DNA of 64,000 bases, from the NCBI GenBank assembly GCA_050292235.1, contig JBNKLG010000004.1, positions 1-64,000 on the forward strand, written 5' to 3'. Shown piece after piece: positions 1 to 10,300 of the stretch; position 1 is the stretch's first letter, and each line of letters starts with the position of its first letter. This DNA is from JBNKLG01 sp050292235 (GTDB taxonomy: Bacteria; Pseudomonadota; Gammaproteobacteria; Chromatiales; Chromatiaceae). The position numbers and the translations under genes were made by a program. The notes beneath the pieces are model-generated. The model worked only from the letters and a program-made list of their open reading frames with translations, had not been told where the DNA came from and did no database searches.

Positions 1-548
1 ATCGGGCCGATATGGCGCAGCCCCATCCTAATATCCACCTCATAGCCATGGGCAGCCGGGGGCATCACCACCAGATGGCGCCCCTCTTTGTTGCGCCACT
101 CCAGCCGTTGGCGAATGCGCAAAAAGCGTCGCCTCTGCCGACTGGCCTGGCGGCCTGCCGAGTCCAGCGCCTCCAGCCAGGGCATGGCGCTGCCATCCAG
201 AATAGGGATCTCATCGGCACTGACCACCACCTCGGCATCGTCGATACCCGAGACCAACAGAGCAGCCAGGAGGTGCTCCACCGTGCGCAGCATTTCACCT
301 GAATCGGCTCGCAGACCTGTACACATGAGGGCGCTGGCCCGATGGGCCGCATCAGCAGGAATTTCGACCTGACCACCTCGGGTTTGGCGCAAAAACCGCA
401 CCCCAGAACCGGCCTCGGCAGGATGGATCTCCACCCGGCTGCGACGACCGGTATGGAGACCCCGGCCTTTGACCACCACCGTCTCTTTGGCGGTACCCCG
501 CCACTGATGCCAACCAGAGATGGGCGAAACAGAAACCAGGTCTGTCAT
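1..548 (-). CDS. lpxC: LpxC-like UDP-3-O-acyl-GlcNAc deacetylase (3' end cut by window)
   Basis: LpxC is the zinc enzyme that removes the N-acetyl group from UDP-3-O-acyl-N-acetylglucosamine, the committed step of lipid A synthesis. The reverse strand from the ATG at 548 reads 182 codons without a stop and runs off the left edge. Seen in it: the family N-terminal block GRGLHTG, the zinc-site motif TVEHLLAAL and the segment EIPILDGSA. The later His and Asp ligands lie outside the window. The start overlaps the stop of the upstream KpsC-like gene as ATGA, so it is the sixth gene of the polyketide operon rather than part of a cell-division cluster. It is somewhat divergent: the usual IDNA is IDDA and the usual DTxLCT region is ASALMCT. 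It may be a second, specialised LpxC; the housekeeping copy is not visible here. Confidence 0.85.
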   Translation of the reverse strand, partial: MTDLVSVSPISGWHQWRGTAKETVVVKGRGLHTGRRSRVEIHPAEAGSGVRFLRQTRGGQVEIPADAAHRASALMCTGLRADSGEMLRTVEHLLAALLVSGIDDAEVVVSADEIPILDGSAMPWLEALDSAGRQASRQRRRFLRIRQRLEWRNKEGRHLVVMPPAAHGYEVDIRMGLRHIGP

Positions 549-1657
549 CGCTTCCATTTCCGAACCAACGGTACCAGACCTGTCGTTTTGAGGAATCCCC
601 GGGCCACGAAAAAGGCATGCGCCCGGGCCTGCAACAACCAGGGCCCCCCCCCATGGCGTAAGCGCTCCAGCGCGGTTTCGGCATCACATAAGCAACGCTG
701 ATGCCAGTCAAAATAGGCCGGGTATCGCAGCAAGACAGCGGCCACCATCTCATCCAGAGCCAGCCGTCGCTGCCGCCGGGGAAAATGCAGACGATCCTGA
801 GTCAGGCCCCAACCGGCATAGAACGGTCCACCATAGGTATGCACCCTGAGACCGCGCATCAGCGCCTCAAACCCGGCCAGGGAAGTCAGGGTATGCACCT
901 CATCCACCTGCTCGAACAGAGCCGCAATACTCATACCCCGAACCTCAGCATCGGCCAATCGGGCCAGATCTTTGGGATCAATGGCACCGGGCCGATTGCC
1001 GCGCATCACATCGGGATGGGGTTTGTAGAGGATAGTGGCATCCGGATTGGCCTCACGCACCGCCTCCAGCAAAGCCAGATTGGTCTGAATCTGACCACCG
1101 CCCCGCAAAACAGAGGCATCTACCGCCACCTGCCCGGGCACCAGGATGCGGCGTCGATCCTTGGGCATCTCAGGTAAGGCAAAATGCTGCCTGCCCGCCG
1201 CATATTTGGTAACGGCCGAGTCGATCAATGCTTGACGCAACTGGCCGGCACGCTGCTGCAATTCCGATGGACAGGCTTCGTTCAGCAGGGTTTCCAGATC
1301 GCTGGGGCCCTGGGGATCAAAATAGATGCCTGCCCGATCCAACACAAAGGAGAAGGGCCAGCTGAAATCCGAGCCCAGCCCCACCGAACGCACAAAACCA
1401 TCCTCCATTCGCAGCAAAGGGATGTGGAACTGGGCACAACGCTCCGCCAGGCCGGGGTTCTCCTCACTCGCCCAGACAACAATCTGAGCCGATTTCTCCC
1501 GAGCCAGGGCCAGCGCCTCGTCCACATCATGGATGAAGACAGTATCGCTCCCCAACTCATGCAGGAAGGTACGCACGATATAGCGCTTCCACAGGGTAAA
1601 TCCCAGGCAGAAGCTGAGGGGCCGGCTCACCAAGCCAGCATAGCGGTCGAACGTCAT
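545..1657 (-). CDS. Single-domain KpsC-like capsule Kdo transferase
   Basis: A 370-residue protein of the capsule-synthesis family that includes KpsC and KpsS, which add beta-linked Kdo residues to a lipid to form the capsule linker. Visible family signatures are EDGFVRSVGLGS near the first third, the PGQVAVDASV segment and YKPHPDV. KpsC normally has two such domains (about 670 residues); here there is one. The reading frame stays open up to 1789, but the ATG at 1657 is chosen because it overlaps the cysQ stop as ATGA and because the extra N-terminal residues are Cys/Arg-rich with no family match. It lies some 50 kb from the kpsMTED exporter genes and is coupled to an LpxC homologue, so its acceptor may be the operon's own lipid rather than the usual capsule lipid. 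Confidence 0.8.
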   Translation of the reverse strand: MTFDRYAGLVSRPLSFCLGFTLWKRYIVRTFLHELGSDTVFIHDVDEALALAREKSAQIVVWASEENPGLAERCAQFHIPLLRMEDGFVRSVGLGSDFSWPFSFVLDRAGIYFDPQGPSDLETLLNEACPSELQQRAGQLRQALIDSAVTKYAAGRQHFALPEMPKDRRRILVPGQVAVDASVLRGGGQIQTNLALLEAVREANPDATILYKPHPDVMRGNRPGAIDPKDLARLADAEVRGMSIAALFEQVDEVHTLTSLAGFEALMRGLRVHTYGGPFYAGWGLTQDRLHFPRRQRRLALDEMVAAVLLRYPAYFDWHQRCLCDAETALERLRHGGGPWLLQARAHAFFVARGFLKTTGLVPLVRKWKR

Positions 1658-2424
1658 TGGCCCCTGACGATAAAGAAGGGATTCAGCAGACTCTCTTTGG
1701 TGTTGTAACGAAGTGGCTGATCGCTTTCGGCCTCCACCACGACACCACCAGCAGCCAGCACCACCGCATGGGCAGCAGCGGTATCCCATTCCGAGGTGGG
1801 ACCCAGGCGCGGATAGATATGCGCACTGCCCTCAGCCACCAGGCAGAGTTTGATCGAGCTGCCCATGGAGACCAGCTCATGCTCACCCAACTGATTCAGA
1901 TAAGCCTTAAGGCTGTCCCCCGCATGAGAGCGACTACCCACCACACGCCAGACCTCGCCAGTCTGATGGGGTTTGATCTGGATCGGGCGACGACCTTTTG
2001 CATCAATTTTGAACGCGCCAGAGTCATCCGCACACCAGGTCTCTGCCAGCACAGGGGCATGCACCACGCCCAGCACCGGCTTGTGATTCTGAATCAGGGC
2101 GATATTGACGGTGAATTCACCATTACGCTTGATGAACTCTTTGGTGCCATCCAGGGGATCGACCAACCAATAGCGCTGCCAACCCTGACGCTCTGCCCAG
2201 GCGATAGCGGCAGACTCTTCCGACAACAGCGGAATATCCGGCGTCAGTTGTTGGAGCGCTGCAGCAATCGCACGATGGGCAGCCAGATCGGCCTCAGTCA
2301 GTGGACTCTTGTCGGCTTTGATGCGCTCGCCAAAATCGGCCTGTCCGTAAACCTGCAAAATCTCCTGGCCTGCGGCTTCCGCTATCGCGATCACTGCATC
2401 CAGCAGAGATGTCATCTCAGTCAT
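1654..2424 (-). CDS. cysQ: 3'(2'),5'-bisphosphate nucleotidase CysQ
   Basis: Mg-dependent phosphatase of the inositol monophosphatase superfamily. It converts PAP, the by-product of sulfotransferases and of 4'-phosphopantetheinyl transfer, to AMP. The metal-site motif DPLDGTKEF is near residue 90 and the C-terminal WDTAAAHAVV motif is present; the length of 256 residues is typical. The ATG at 2424 is preferred over an in-frame GTG at 2451, because the GTG would overlap the upstream gene by 14 bases whereas the ATG has a GAGG sequence about 11 bases upstream. Its place in the polyketide operon is sensible, since carrier-protein activation and sulfation both make PAP, and sulfotransferase genes lie further along the window. 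Confidence 0.9.
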   Translation of the reverse strand: MTEMTSLLDAVIAIAEAAGQEILQVYGQADFGERIKADKSPLTEADLAAHRAIAAALQQLTPDIPLLSEESAAIAWAERQGWQRYWLVDPLDGTKEFIKRNGEFTVNIALIQNHKPVLGVVHAPVLAETWCADDSGAFKIDAKGRRPIQIKPHQTGEVWRVVGSRSHAGDSLKAYLNQLGEHELVSMGSSIKLCLVAEGSAHIYPRLGPTSEWDTAAAHAVVLAAGGVVVEAESDQPLRYNTKESLLNPFFIVRGQ

Positions 2425-2437
2425 GGTTGATCTATCC

Positions 2438-3016
2438 TCATTGCGGGCCACGCCATAAAGCCCAAAGTGTCAATCCACCTGGCAAGGCGTATTGACGCCA
2501 GGTGTGAAACCCAAAACGGGCATAAAAGGCCAGATTGGCTGCCTGCCCCGTCTCCAGATAGGCACCCACCGCCTGGGTATCGCATTTTTCTACAAAGGTC
2601 GTCATCAAGGCGCTCCCCAGCCCCTGACCTTGGCAGGATGGGTCTACCGCCAATACCTGAAGATAGGCATGGGTCTCCCTGGGACGCTGCCACTCCGTTA
2701 GATTCAGCCCCCAGCCCCGACTGAGCAGGCGGCGCCAGCCTGCAATGGCTGCATAGCCTGCCAGAAAACCCATCTGTTGTCCCCAGTCCAGATGGCCCTG
2801 GCCTGGTGGATACCAGACCGCCAGAGCCCTGCCATCAGCACGCTCTTCAATGACACCCTGGATAGCCTGGGTACCCAGAATCCACTGAAACAGATCATGC
2901 AGGGCCTTGGCGCGATGGGCATCCTGTCGGATCAACCAGTTGAAATGGGGGTCCTGATCGAAAACCCGGCAGAGGAGATCCACCTGAGCATCAGGCGGCG
3001 CCAAAGCAGGACTCAA
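2438..3016 (-). CDS. GNAT-family acyltransferase
   Basis: A 192-residue GCN5-related N-acyltransferase. The acyl-CoA pyrophosphate loop is seen as QGQGLGSAL at about residues 130-138, after the beta-4 strand YLQVLAVDPS; the aromatic C-terminal half (FYARFGFH) is typical. The start is a TTG that overlaps the stop of the oxoamine synthase as TTGA, which implies translational coupling. In context it could acylate the amino group made by the oxoamine synthase, but that is inference; the family gives no substrate. Confidence 0.75.
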   Translation of the reverse strand: MSPALAPPDAQVDLLCRVFDQDPHFNWLIRQDAHRAKALHDLFQWILGTQAIQGVIEERADGRALAVWYPPGQGHLDWGQQMGFLAGYAAIAGWRRLLSRGWGLNLTEWQRPRETHAYLQVLAVDPSCQGQGLGSALMTTFVEKCDTQAVGAYLETGQAANLAFYARFGFHTWRQYALPGGLTLWALWRGPQ

Positions 3017-4353
3017 CTCACTTCCGCTAAGGCGTCCAAGGTGAAGAGGATTTGTTCCTTGGTATGAGTGGAGCTGAGGAAGAAACGCAGCCGGGCCGCC
3101 TTCTCCTCCACGGCAGGATAGACAATGGGCTGCACATTGATGCCACGCGCAAAGAGGGCATTGGAGACCTTCACCGCCTTCAAAGAACTTTTGAGATTGG
3201 CCGGAATGACCGACAGCCCGGCACTATAGCCGGTATCAACCCCCCGTGACTGAGCCTCCTCCAGAAAGAACTCACCCCGCTCTCGCAGACGCTCAACCCG
3301 CTCGGGTTCGGCCAGCATGATGCGTAGTGCCTCCAGAGAGGCGGCAGCAACTGGAGGGGCAATCCCCACCGAATAGAGAAACCCAGGAGCGGCATACTTG
3401 AGGTGTTCCACCAGCGCCGTCTCGCCAGCAATATAGCCACCACAACCGGACAGGGTTTTACTCAGGGTACCCATCCAGATATCGACATCGCTGCCCTTGA
3501 CGCCAAAGTGCTCGGCAATACCCCGGCCGGTTTCACCCATTACGCCAAGGGAATGGGCCTCATCCACCATGAGGAAAGCCATGTGACGGCGCTTGATTTC
3601 GATAAACTTCGGCAGGTCGGGAAAATCCCCGTCCATGCTGTAGAGCCCTTCGATAACGATCAGCACCCGCTCAAACTGGTCCCGGCACTCTGACAGCAAC
3701 TGATCCAGAGCTTTCCAATCATTATGGGGAAAGGAGCGGCGGTGGGCACCCGACAATTCGGCCCCTTGGAGCACTGAATTATGGATCAGAGCATCGTGCA
3801 CCACCAGATCATTCTCACCGAAAAGATAGCCAATAGTAGTGACGTTGGTAGCATGGCCACTGACAAAAACAATGGCGTCATCGACCCCATAGAGATCGGC
3901 CAGAGCACGTTCCAGATCACGTTGAATGGGACGTTCGCCGGACACCAGACGACTGGCAGAGACGGAAGTACCGTAACGCTCGATGGCTGCAATCCCGGCC
4001 TGATTAACCCGGGGATGGCCACACAGACCCAAATAGTTGTAGCTGGAGAAATTGATGAACTTGCGCCCTTCAATCTCTGTGGTGCTGGTGGCAACGCCGG
4101 AGTGCTCTCTGAAGAAGGGGTTATCGATACCGAGGCGCATTGAGGCCTTCTTCGGCACCATGATGCGCTCATAGGCCGGAAAGCGATCGAATCGCACCAT
4201 GGATTCCGGAACGGCCTTGCGCTTGCGCTTGGCGCGGGAGCCTTCGCTCTCCTGAGGCGACACGGACTTGCGCATCAGGGTTTTCTTGATCAGATTGGTT
4301 TTCGCCTCATCAGAGAGACCGAACAAGCCCGCTTTTTTCCGGGTTCCATGCAT
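3013..4353 (-). CDS. Alpha-oxoamine synthase (AONS family, BioF/KBL/SPT-like)
   Basis: PLP enzyme of the class that condenses an amino acid with an acyl thioester, losing CO2, to give an alpha-amino ketone (BioF, KBL and serine palmitoyltransferase are relatives). Of 446 residues, about 50-90 at the N terminus are an extra basic segment (RAKRKRK near 40-46). The core has YNYLGL, the cofactor motif DEAHSLG (Asp264, His267) and the Schiff-base lysine in GTLSKTLSG (Lys299). It starts 34 bases after the polyketide synthase stop, with GGAAG before the ATG. No thioesterase domain is seen in the synthase, so this enzyme is the natural candidate to release the ACP-bound chain as an amino ketone, as in fumonisin-type pathways. 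The amino acid used is unknown. Confidence 0.85.
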   Translation of the reverse strand: MHGTRKKAGLFGLSDEAKTNLIKKTLMRKSVSPQESEGSRAKRKRKAVPESMVRFDRFPAYERIMVPKKASMRLGIDNPFFREHSGVATSTTEIEGRKFINFSSYNYLGLCGHPRVNQAGIAAIERYGTSVSASRLVSGERPIQRDLERALADLYGVDDAIVFVSGHATNVTTIGYLFGENDLVVHDALIHNSVLQGAELSGAHRRSFPHNDWKALDQLLSECRDQFERVLIVIEGLYSMDGDFPDLPKFIEIKRRHMAFLMVDEAHSLGVMGETGRGIAEHFGVKGSDVDIWMGTLSKTLSGCGGYIAGETALVEHLKYAAPGFLYSVGIAPPVAAASLEALRIMLAEPERVERLRERGEFFLEEAQSRGVDTGYSAGLSVIPANLKSSLKAVKVSNALFARGINVQPIVYPAVEEKAARLRFFLSSTHTKEQILFTLDALAEVS

Positions 4354-4387
4354 CGTTACTTCCGCTCCAAACCCCGTTCAACCACGA

Positions 4388-7300
4388 TCAGACCCCTCCA
4401 GCGGAGGTCTCATCACCCTGCAGTACGGTACTATCGATACCATGTTGCTTGGCCATGGAAGATACCACGTCCACTGCCTCCGTCTCAACGACTGAACCAC
4501 CATCACCGTAGAGGTGATTGGTCATGATTTCCGCAATGCGATTCATGGTGGGCGACTGGCTCAGGGCCATGACCGGAATGGCAATACCAAAGCGTTTTTC
4601 CAGGGAAACCACCAGTTCTACCGCCATCAGAGAGTCCATTCCCAAATCGTAGAGAGAACGGTCCGGGGCTATGCGTTCCTTGGGCAGACGCATGATCTGC
4701 GCCACCTCATCGGCAACCAGATCGATCAGCATGGCCACAACCTCTTCCTGGGTGTGCTGCTCCATCAACACCCGCAGATCATCGGCCTGATCCAGGTCCG
4801 ATCCACTGCGTTTGGATGACCGACGCAAGGGCTCAAAACGCAGGGAATCCGAGGCAGGTAAAAAACGGTCAAGAACGGACCAATCCAAATCAATGACCGC
4901 CCGACAACAGGCATCCCGGTTCATCAACACACCCAACTGTTCCAAAGCGGCGGCAGACCGTAGCGCCTCACCACCCAGACGAGATTGCAGGGCATCCTTG
5001 ACCTCCTCATGGCGGGCCAGATAACCGACATCATCAATGGCTCCCCAGGCGGCACAGGTAGCTGGTAATCCCTGACTGTGGCGATAAGCTGCCAGGGACT
5101 CCAGGTAGAAATTGGCTGCCACATAATTGGCCTGCCCCGGATTGCCGATATAGGTGGTGGCCGAGGAGTAGAGAATGAAGAAATCCAGCGGCAGATCCTG
5201 GGTAAGCAGATGCAGATACCACCCCCCCCGGACCTTGGCCGCCAAGGGCACCTGGAACTGCTCGGCACTCATATTGCGTAACAGGCCATCCTCCAGCACC
5301 ATGGCTGCATGCAAGACACCGCGAATGGGGGGGAGCTCCCTGCGCAACTCTGTGATGAGGGACGAGAGCTGTGCCCAATCGGTGACATCCGCCGCTTTGA
5401 TCATCACCTGAGCACCCAGCGCTTCCAGCTCGGCCACCGCCTCAACCGCCCCGGGCGTTTTCTCACCACGACGTCCCATGAGCACCAGATGACCGGCACC
5501 CTGGCGGGCCAGCCAGCGAGCCGACTCCAGGCCAAAGCCATTGATCCCTCCGGTCACCAGATAGGTTCCTTCCCCGGAGAGAACCGGCATCTCCTCTGAC
5601 TTGACCGGCCGAATACTCGGTGTCGGTGGTTCATCAAAGGTCACCACGATCTTGCCGATCTGCTTCGACTGCTGCATGTAACGGAAAGCCTCAATCACCC
5701 GATCGGCGGGGAAGGCGCGATAGGGCAAGGGACGCAGAGCACCGCCTTCGAACAGCTCCATCATCTCGCGGAACAGATCCTGGGTCAGTTCCGGACGCTC
5801 CACCATCAACTGATCAGCGTCGATCCCATAATAGGTAATATTGTCTTTGAAGGGACGCAAACCGATACGGGTGTTCTCATAGAAATCGCGTTTGCCCAGT
5901 TCGAGGAAACGACCAAAGGGACGCAGCACCCGCAGATTTCGATTGATGGCCTCACCCGCCAGGGAATTCAGCACCACATCCACACCCTCGCCACCCGTCA
6001 GACTCAACACCTGATCGGCATAGCTCAGGTCGCGGGAGTTCATCACATGGTCCGCGCCCAGCAAACGCACGAAATCGCGTTTCTCATCGCTGCCCGCCGT
6101 GGCAAAGACCTCAGCCCCCAGGTAGCGGGCCAGTTGAATGGCAGCAATACCCACACCACCCGCAGCACCATGGATGAGGATGCGCTCTCCCGGACGCAGA
6201 CGGGCCAGATAGTGCAGCGCGTAATAGACGGTAAAGAAGACCGTAGGCACCGTAGCCGCTTCGCGGAACGTCCATTCCGCCGGTTTAGGGGCTGCGGAGG
6301 CCGCCTTGGTCACCACCCGGGTCGAGAAACAGGCCGGGCCAAAGGCAACCACAGCATCTCCAGGCACAAAGCGGGTCACCTCTGCGCCCACTTCGGTAAC
6401 CACACCAGCCAGTTCCAGGCCCAGGGTCGGACCGGAAAAGCCATTCTCCACCGCTTCATCAGAAAGCAGTCCCATGGTGTACATCACATCGCGGAAATTC
6501 AATCCCGTGGCGCGGGGTTCGATGGCGATTTCGTCCTCCGCCAGCGACCGCTGTGTCAGGGGTAACCATTGCAGGTTTTTCAACTGGCCCGGTGCCTCAA
6601 AACCAAGGCTGACATGATCGGGCATGGCCTCTTCCGTCACCGGCTCCAGCGCCGCTTTCTGAGGTTCCATGCGCAGCACTTCACGCCCCCGGTCGGTCAG
6701 CAAAATCTCATCCTCTCCATCGGGATAGAGCAGATCCTTAACCAAAGGACGAACCAGCTCAGAGAACCCCTGGTCGTGCTGAAGATCGATCAGAGTACTT
6801 TGCAGATCCGGGTACTCATTCCGCACCACACGCCCCATCCCCCAAAGTGCAGCCTGGGAGGGAATATGGTGACAGCCACCCTGCCCCATGGGATCGGCCA
6901 CTACCGCCCCGGAGGTCAGCAGCCAGAGGCGTGGGCTGATGGCCTGGACTTCGATCTCATGCAACAGGGCCAGCAGCGGCAAACAACGTTGCTGAGACAC
7001 AGCCAGAGGATCGACATCATCTGCCTCCTCTTGTCCGTTGAGGCCTACCAAATAGACCAAGTGGTCCAGAGACCGGCCTTCGGCATCGCGCCAGTTCAGT
7101 TCTGGCAAAGGACAATGGGTATCCAGCACCATCAGGTCCGCGATCTGACCGGCCTCTTTCATCGCCGCACACAGCGATTCGGCCAGCGCCCGATTGCCCC
7201 CAGCAGGGTCACAGAGGAAAAGCCAGGAGTGCGTTTCAATCTCTTGGGCCGACACCGCCGCATCCACCGGATTCAAAGCCGCCATGGCAAAGGCACCGGA

Positions 7301-10300
7301 GGCTGTCTCCTCTCCCTGGGGTTCAAGTATGGCCTGAGGTGACTCAAAACCGACCTCTTCCAACAGCCTGCTCCAACCGACGGGAGTCATCATGCTGGAG
7401 CTGCCATCAGCATGTTCGCCGTGGCCCCACCAATCCACCTGCAAGCCGGATACGAAATCGACGGAACGATCTGGATTACGCTCCATAAAGACCAGAAGCC
7501 CACCCGGACTCAACAGGGATTTCAGCTGAGCCATGGCGGGTTGCAGGGCGCCGATTTGATGCAGCACCTGATTGACCAGAATGAGGTCGTAGGGTTCGCC
7601 CCCCAGCCCCTCCGCCGTCAAAGTCTCCTGGTCCAGCAACAGGATATCGACAAACGGATGGCCACTGAAATCCAGGGCACGAAAATCGAAACTCTCCTGA
7701 TCTACATCCGCTAATAGATAATCGCAACGCTCTTCGGGCAAATGGGGCAGCACCAGATCGGTAAAACGGGTATAGGTGCCTGCCACTTCCAGGATGCGCA
7801 GACGACGATTCTCCGGCCAGGCTGCCGCCACCTCACGCACCATATCGGCCACAGCAGAATCGATCGCGGAATAGACCAGGGAATCCGCATAGAGCTGATG
7901 CTTCATATTGCCGCTGTCCATAGAGGCGACAAAGGCATCGGCTTCTGAGTCTCCACGCAGCAACTGGGGCAATTGCAGCCCTACCCGGCCCACACAGATG
8001 AGATCAGCCACATATTCCGGATGATCGCCCAACAGAGCCAGCCAGATTTCATGGGCGGGAGGGGCTGATTCCTCAGTAAAGGACCAGACGTCTTCATGCT
8101 GCTCAAGGAAGCCATCCTCTTCCAACACCCCACAGAGCCAGCGCAGATAAGCGCCCAGCCGAGGATGACTCAACAGAGCCTGAATCACCGCATTCTCATC
8201 GCCATCCTGTTCGGTCACATAATTGCGCAGAGCCTGATTGGCATAGGCACCGATCAAAGCATCCAGCAGGGGTAACACCTGCTGAAAATGGTCCTCTCGC
8301 AGCAACGCCTCTTCCTGCTCTAACAGAAGGGCATGGGCCGATTCCACCAGCCCCGCCAGCGGGACCATAGGTGCAGCTTCGGTTCTGGGATGGGATTTGA
8401 CCAGTCGTTTATAGCGCCATTGGGCCGGAGGTTGGACACCGTCCTGAACCAGATGGGCACCGCGGAAACGACAGCCATCCAACACCGCCACCGTCTGCCC
8501 CTCTGCGTCATAGAGCTGCACCCCGGCCAGTACCGAATGGGGGCTCTCGCGCAACAGCCAGGTACGACTCCAGACCGGCACTGTTTGGGTATCAAAGAGT
8601 CGCAAGCGACCTACCCGAACCGGCAACAGGGTGGCGCGATCGCCCGCCTGAATGCGCTCCCGATAAACATCCACCAATACCTGAAAACTGGCATCCAGCA
8701 AAGCCGGATGCAAATGATAGGCAGACAGACCCTCCTCGATCAACTCGGGCAGGCAGAGTTTGGCTACCACCGTTTTATCTTGACACCAAAGCTGCTCTAC
8801 TGTTTGGAAGGCAGAACCATAGGCCAGCCCCAGTCGCCTGGCCCACTCATAGTGGTTCTCAGCAGGCACTGGTTCCGCGGTGGTATCGATCAGGTGAGCC
8901 GGATCGATACCCTCTGGCCGAGGCTGGTATACCTTTCCCACCAGACGACCCACGACGTGCAAGGACCAGGGATCCTCAGTCAGGCGACGACGGGAGGAGA
9001 TGCGGAAACGGCCATCCTCTGGTGTCATCTCAAAATGCAGCAACTGCATATGGTCGCCGTCAAAGACCATGGGTACCAGGATCTCCATCTCTTCCAGCTC
9101 GTGGGTCTCGCCGCCATAGATTTCTAGGGAGGCAGCCAGGGCCATCTCGACGTACCCGGCACCGGGAAAGACCACTCCATCCGCCACCTGATGATCCTTC
9201 AGGAAGGGATAGGTCTTGACGCAGACCTGATTTTCCCAGGCTGCAGCACTGTCTTTGAGTCGCCAACCCAACAGGGGATGAACTCGTGTCCGGTGGATGA
9301 GGGCATAGGCCTCGGAGGAACGGGGTGCCCAATGACGTTCGCGCTGCCAGGGATAGGTCGGCAGAGCGACCCGCTGCCCAGGTTGGGGAAAAAGGTCTTC
9401 CAACACAAATGGCCCAGCCACCAGCCAGGCCCGGTAGGCTGCATCCTGAACGCGAGCCAGGCCGCCCTCCTGACGCTTCAGGGTAGGCAACACCCGACCC
9501 TTGATATTGGCTCCATTCATACAATCCCGCACATAGCGCTGCATGATGGCGTGGGGACTGATCTCGATAAAACAGCGGCAACCCTGGTAAATGATCTCAC
9601 CGATGGCCTGGGCAAATTGCACCGGCTTGCGGATATTGTGCCACCAGTATTCAGCACCCAGCTGGGTGCCTGCCATGACGCTGCCGCTTACCGTCGAGAC
9701 GAAAACCCCTTCGGATGCAGCAGGCTTCAGAGCAGACAAATCCTGCACCAGTTGCTCCTGGATCGCATCCATATGCTGACTGTGAAAAGCATAATCCAGA
9801 TCCAGGAGACGAAAAAAGACGCCCCGGGACTCGGCAATCTCCGCCAGAGATTTGAGAGCATCCTCTTTGCCAGAGAGGGTCACGGCAGAGGGGCTATTGA
9901 CCCCTGCCAGCTCCACCTGATCCGAGAGCCCCTGCTGGGCTACCAGATCCATCGCCTCCTCAGCCGACAGGGCTGCTGCCGCCATGCGACCACAGCCTCG
10001 GGTCCGACCCTGGGCCGCGCTCCGTTCAAAAATCACATCTACCGCTTGTGCCAGGCTAAGAGCACCCGCGGCCCAGGCTGCCGCCACCTCACCGACACTG
10101 TGGCCAGTCATATAGCGAGCTTTGACCCCCTGTGCCAACAACAGGCGGGTGATGCCCACCTGCATGGCAAAAAGGGTTGGCTGGGCCACCTCGGTCTCTG
10201 CCATCCGGGAGGTCTGTTCATCAGCCACTAACGCCTCCGCCAGATCATAATCCACCCGGTCTCCCAGCAGAGCCTGGATCTCGGCCACCGTCTCCTGAAA

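Noticed and set aside
2640..2665. GGCGGTAG sequence on the minus strand resembling an ops/RfaH site
   Set aside because: It lies inside the GNAT coding region, without a JUMPstart context or a leader.
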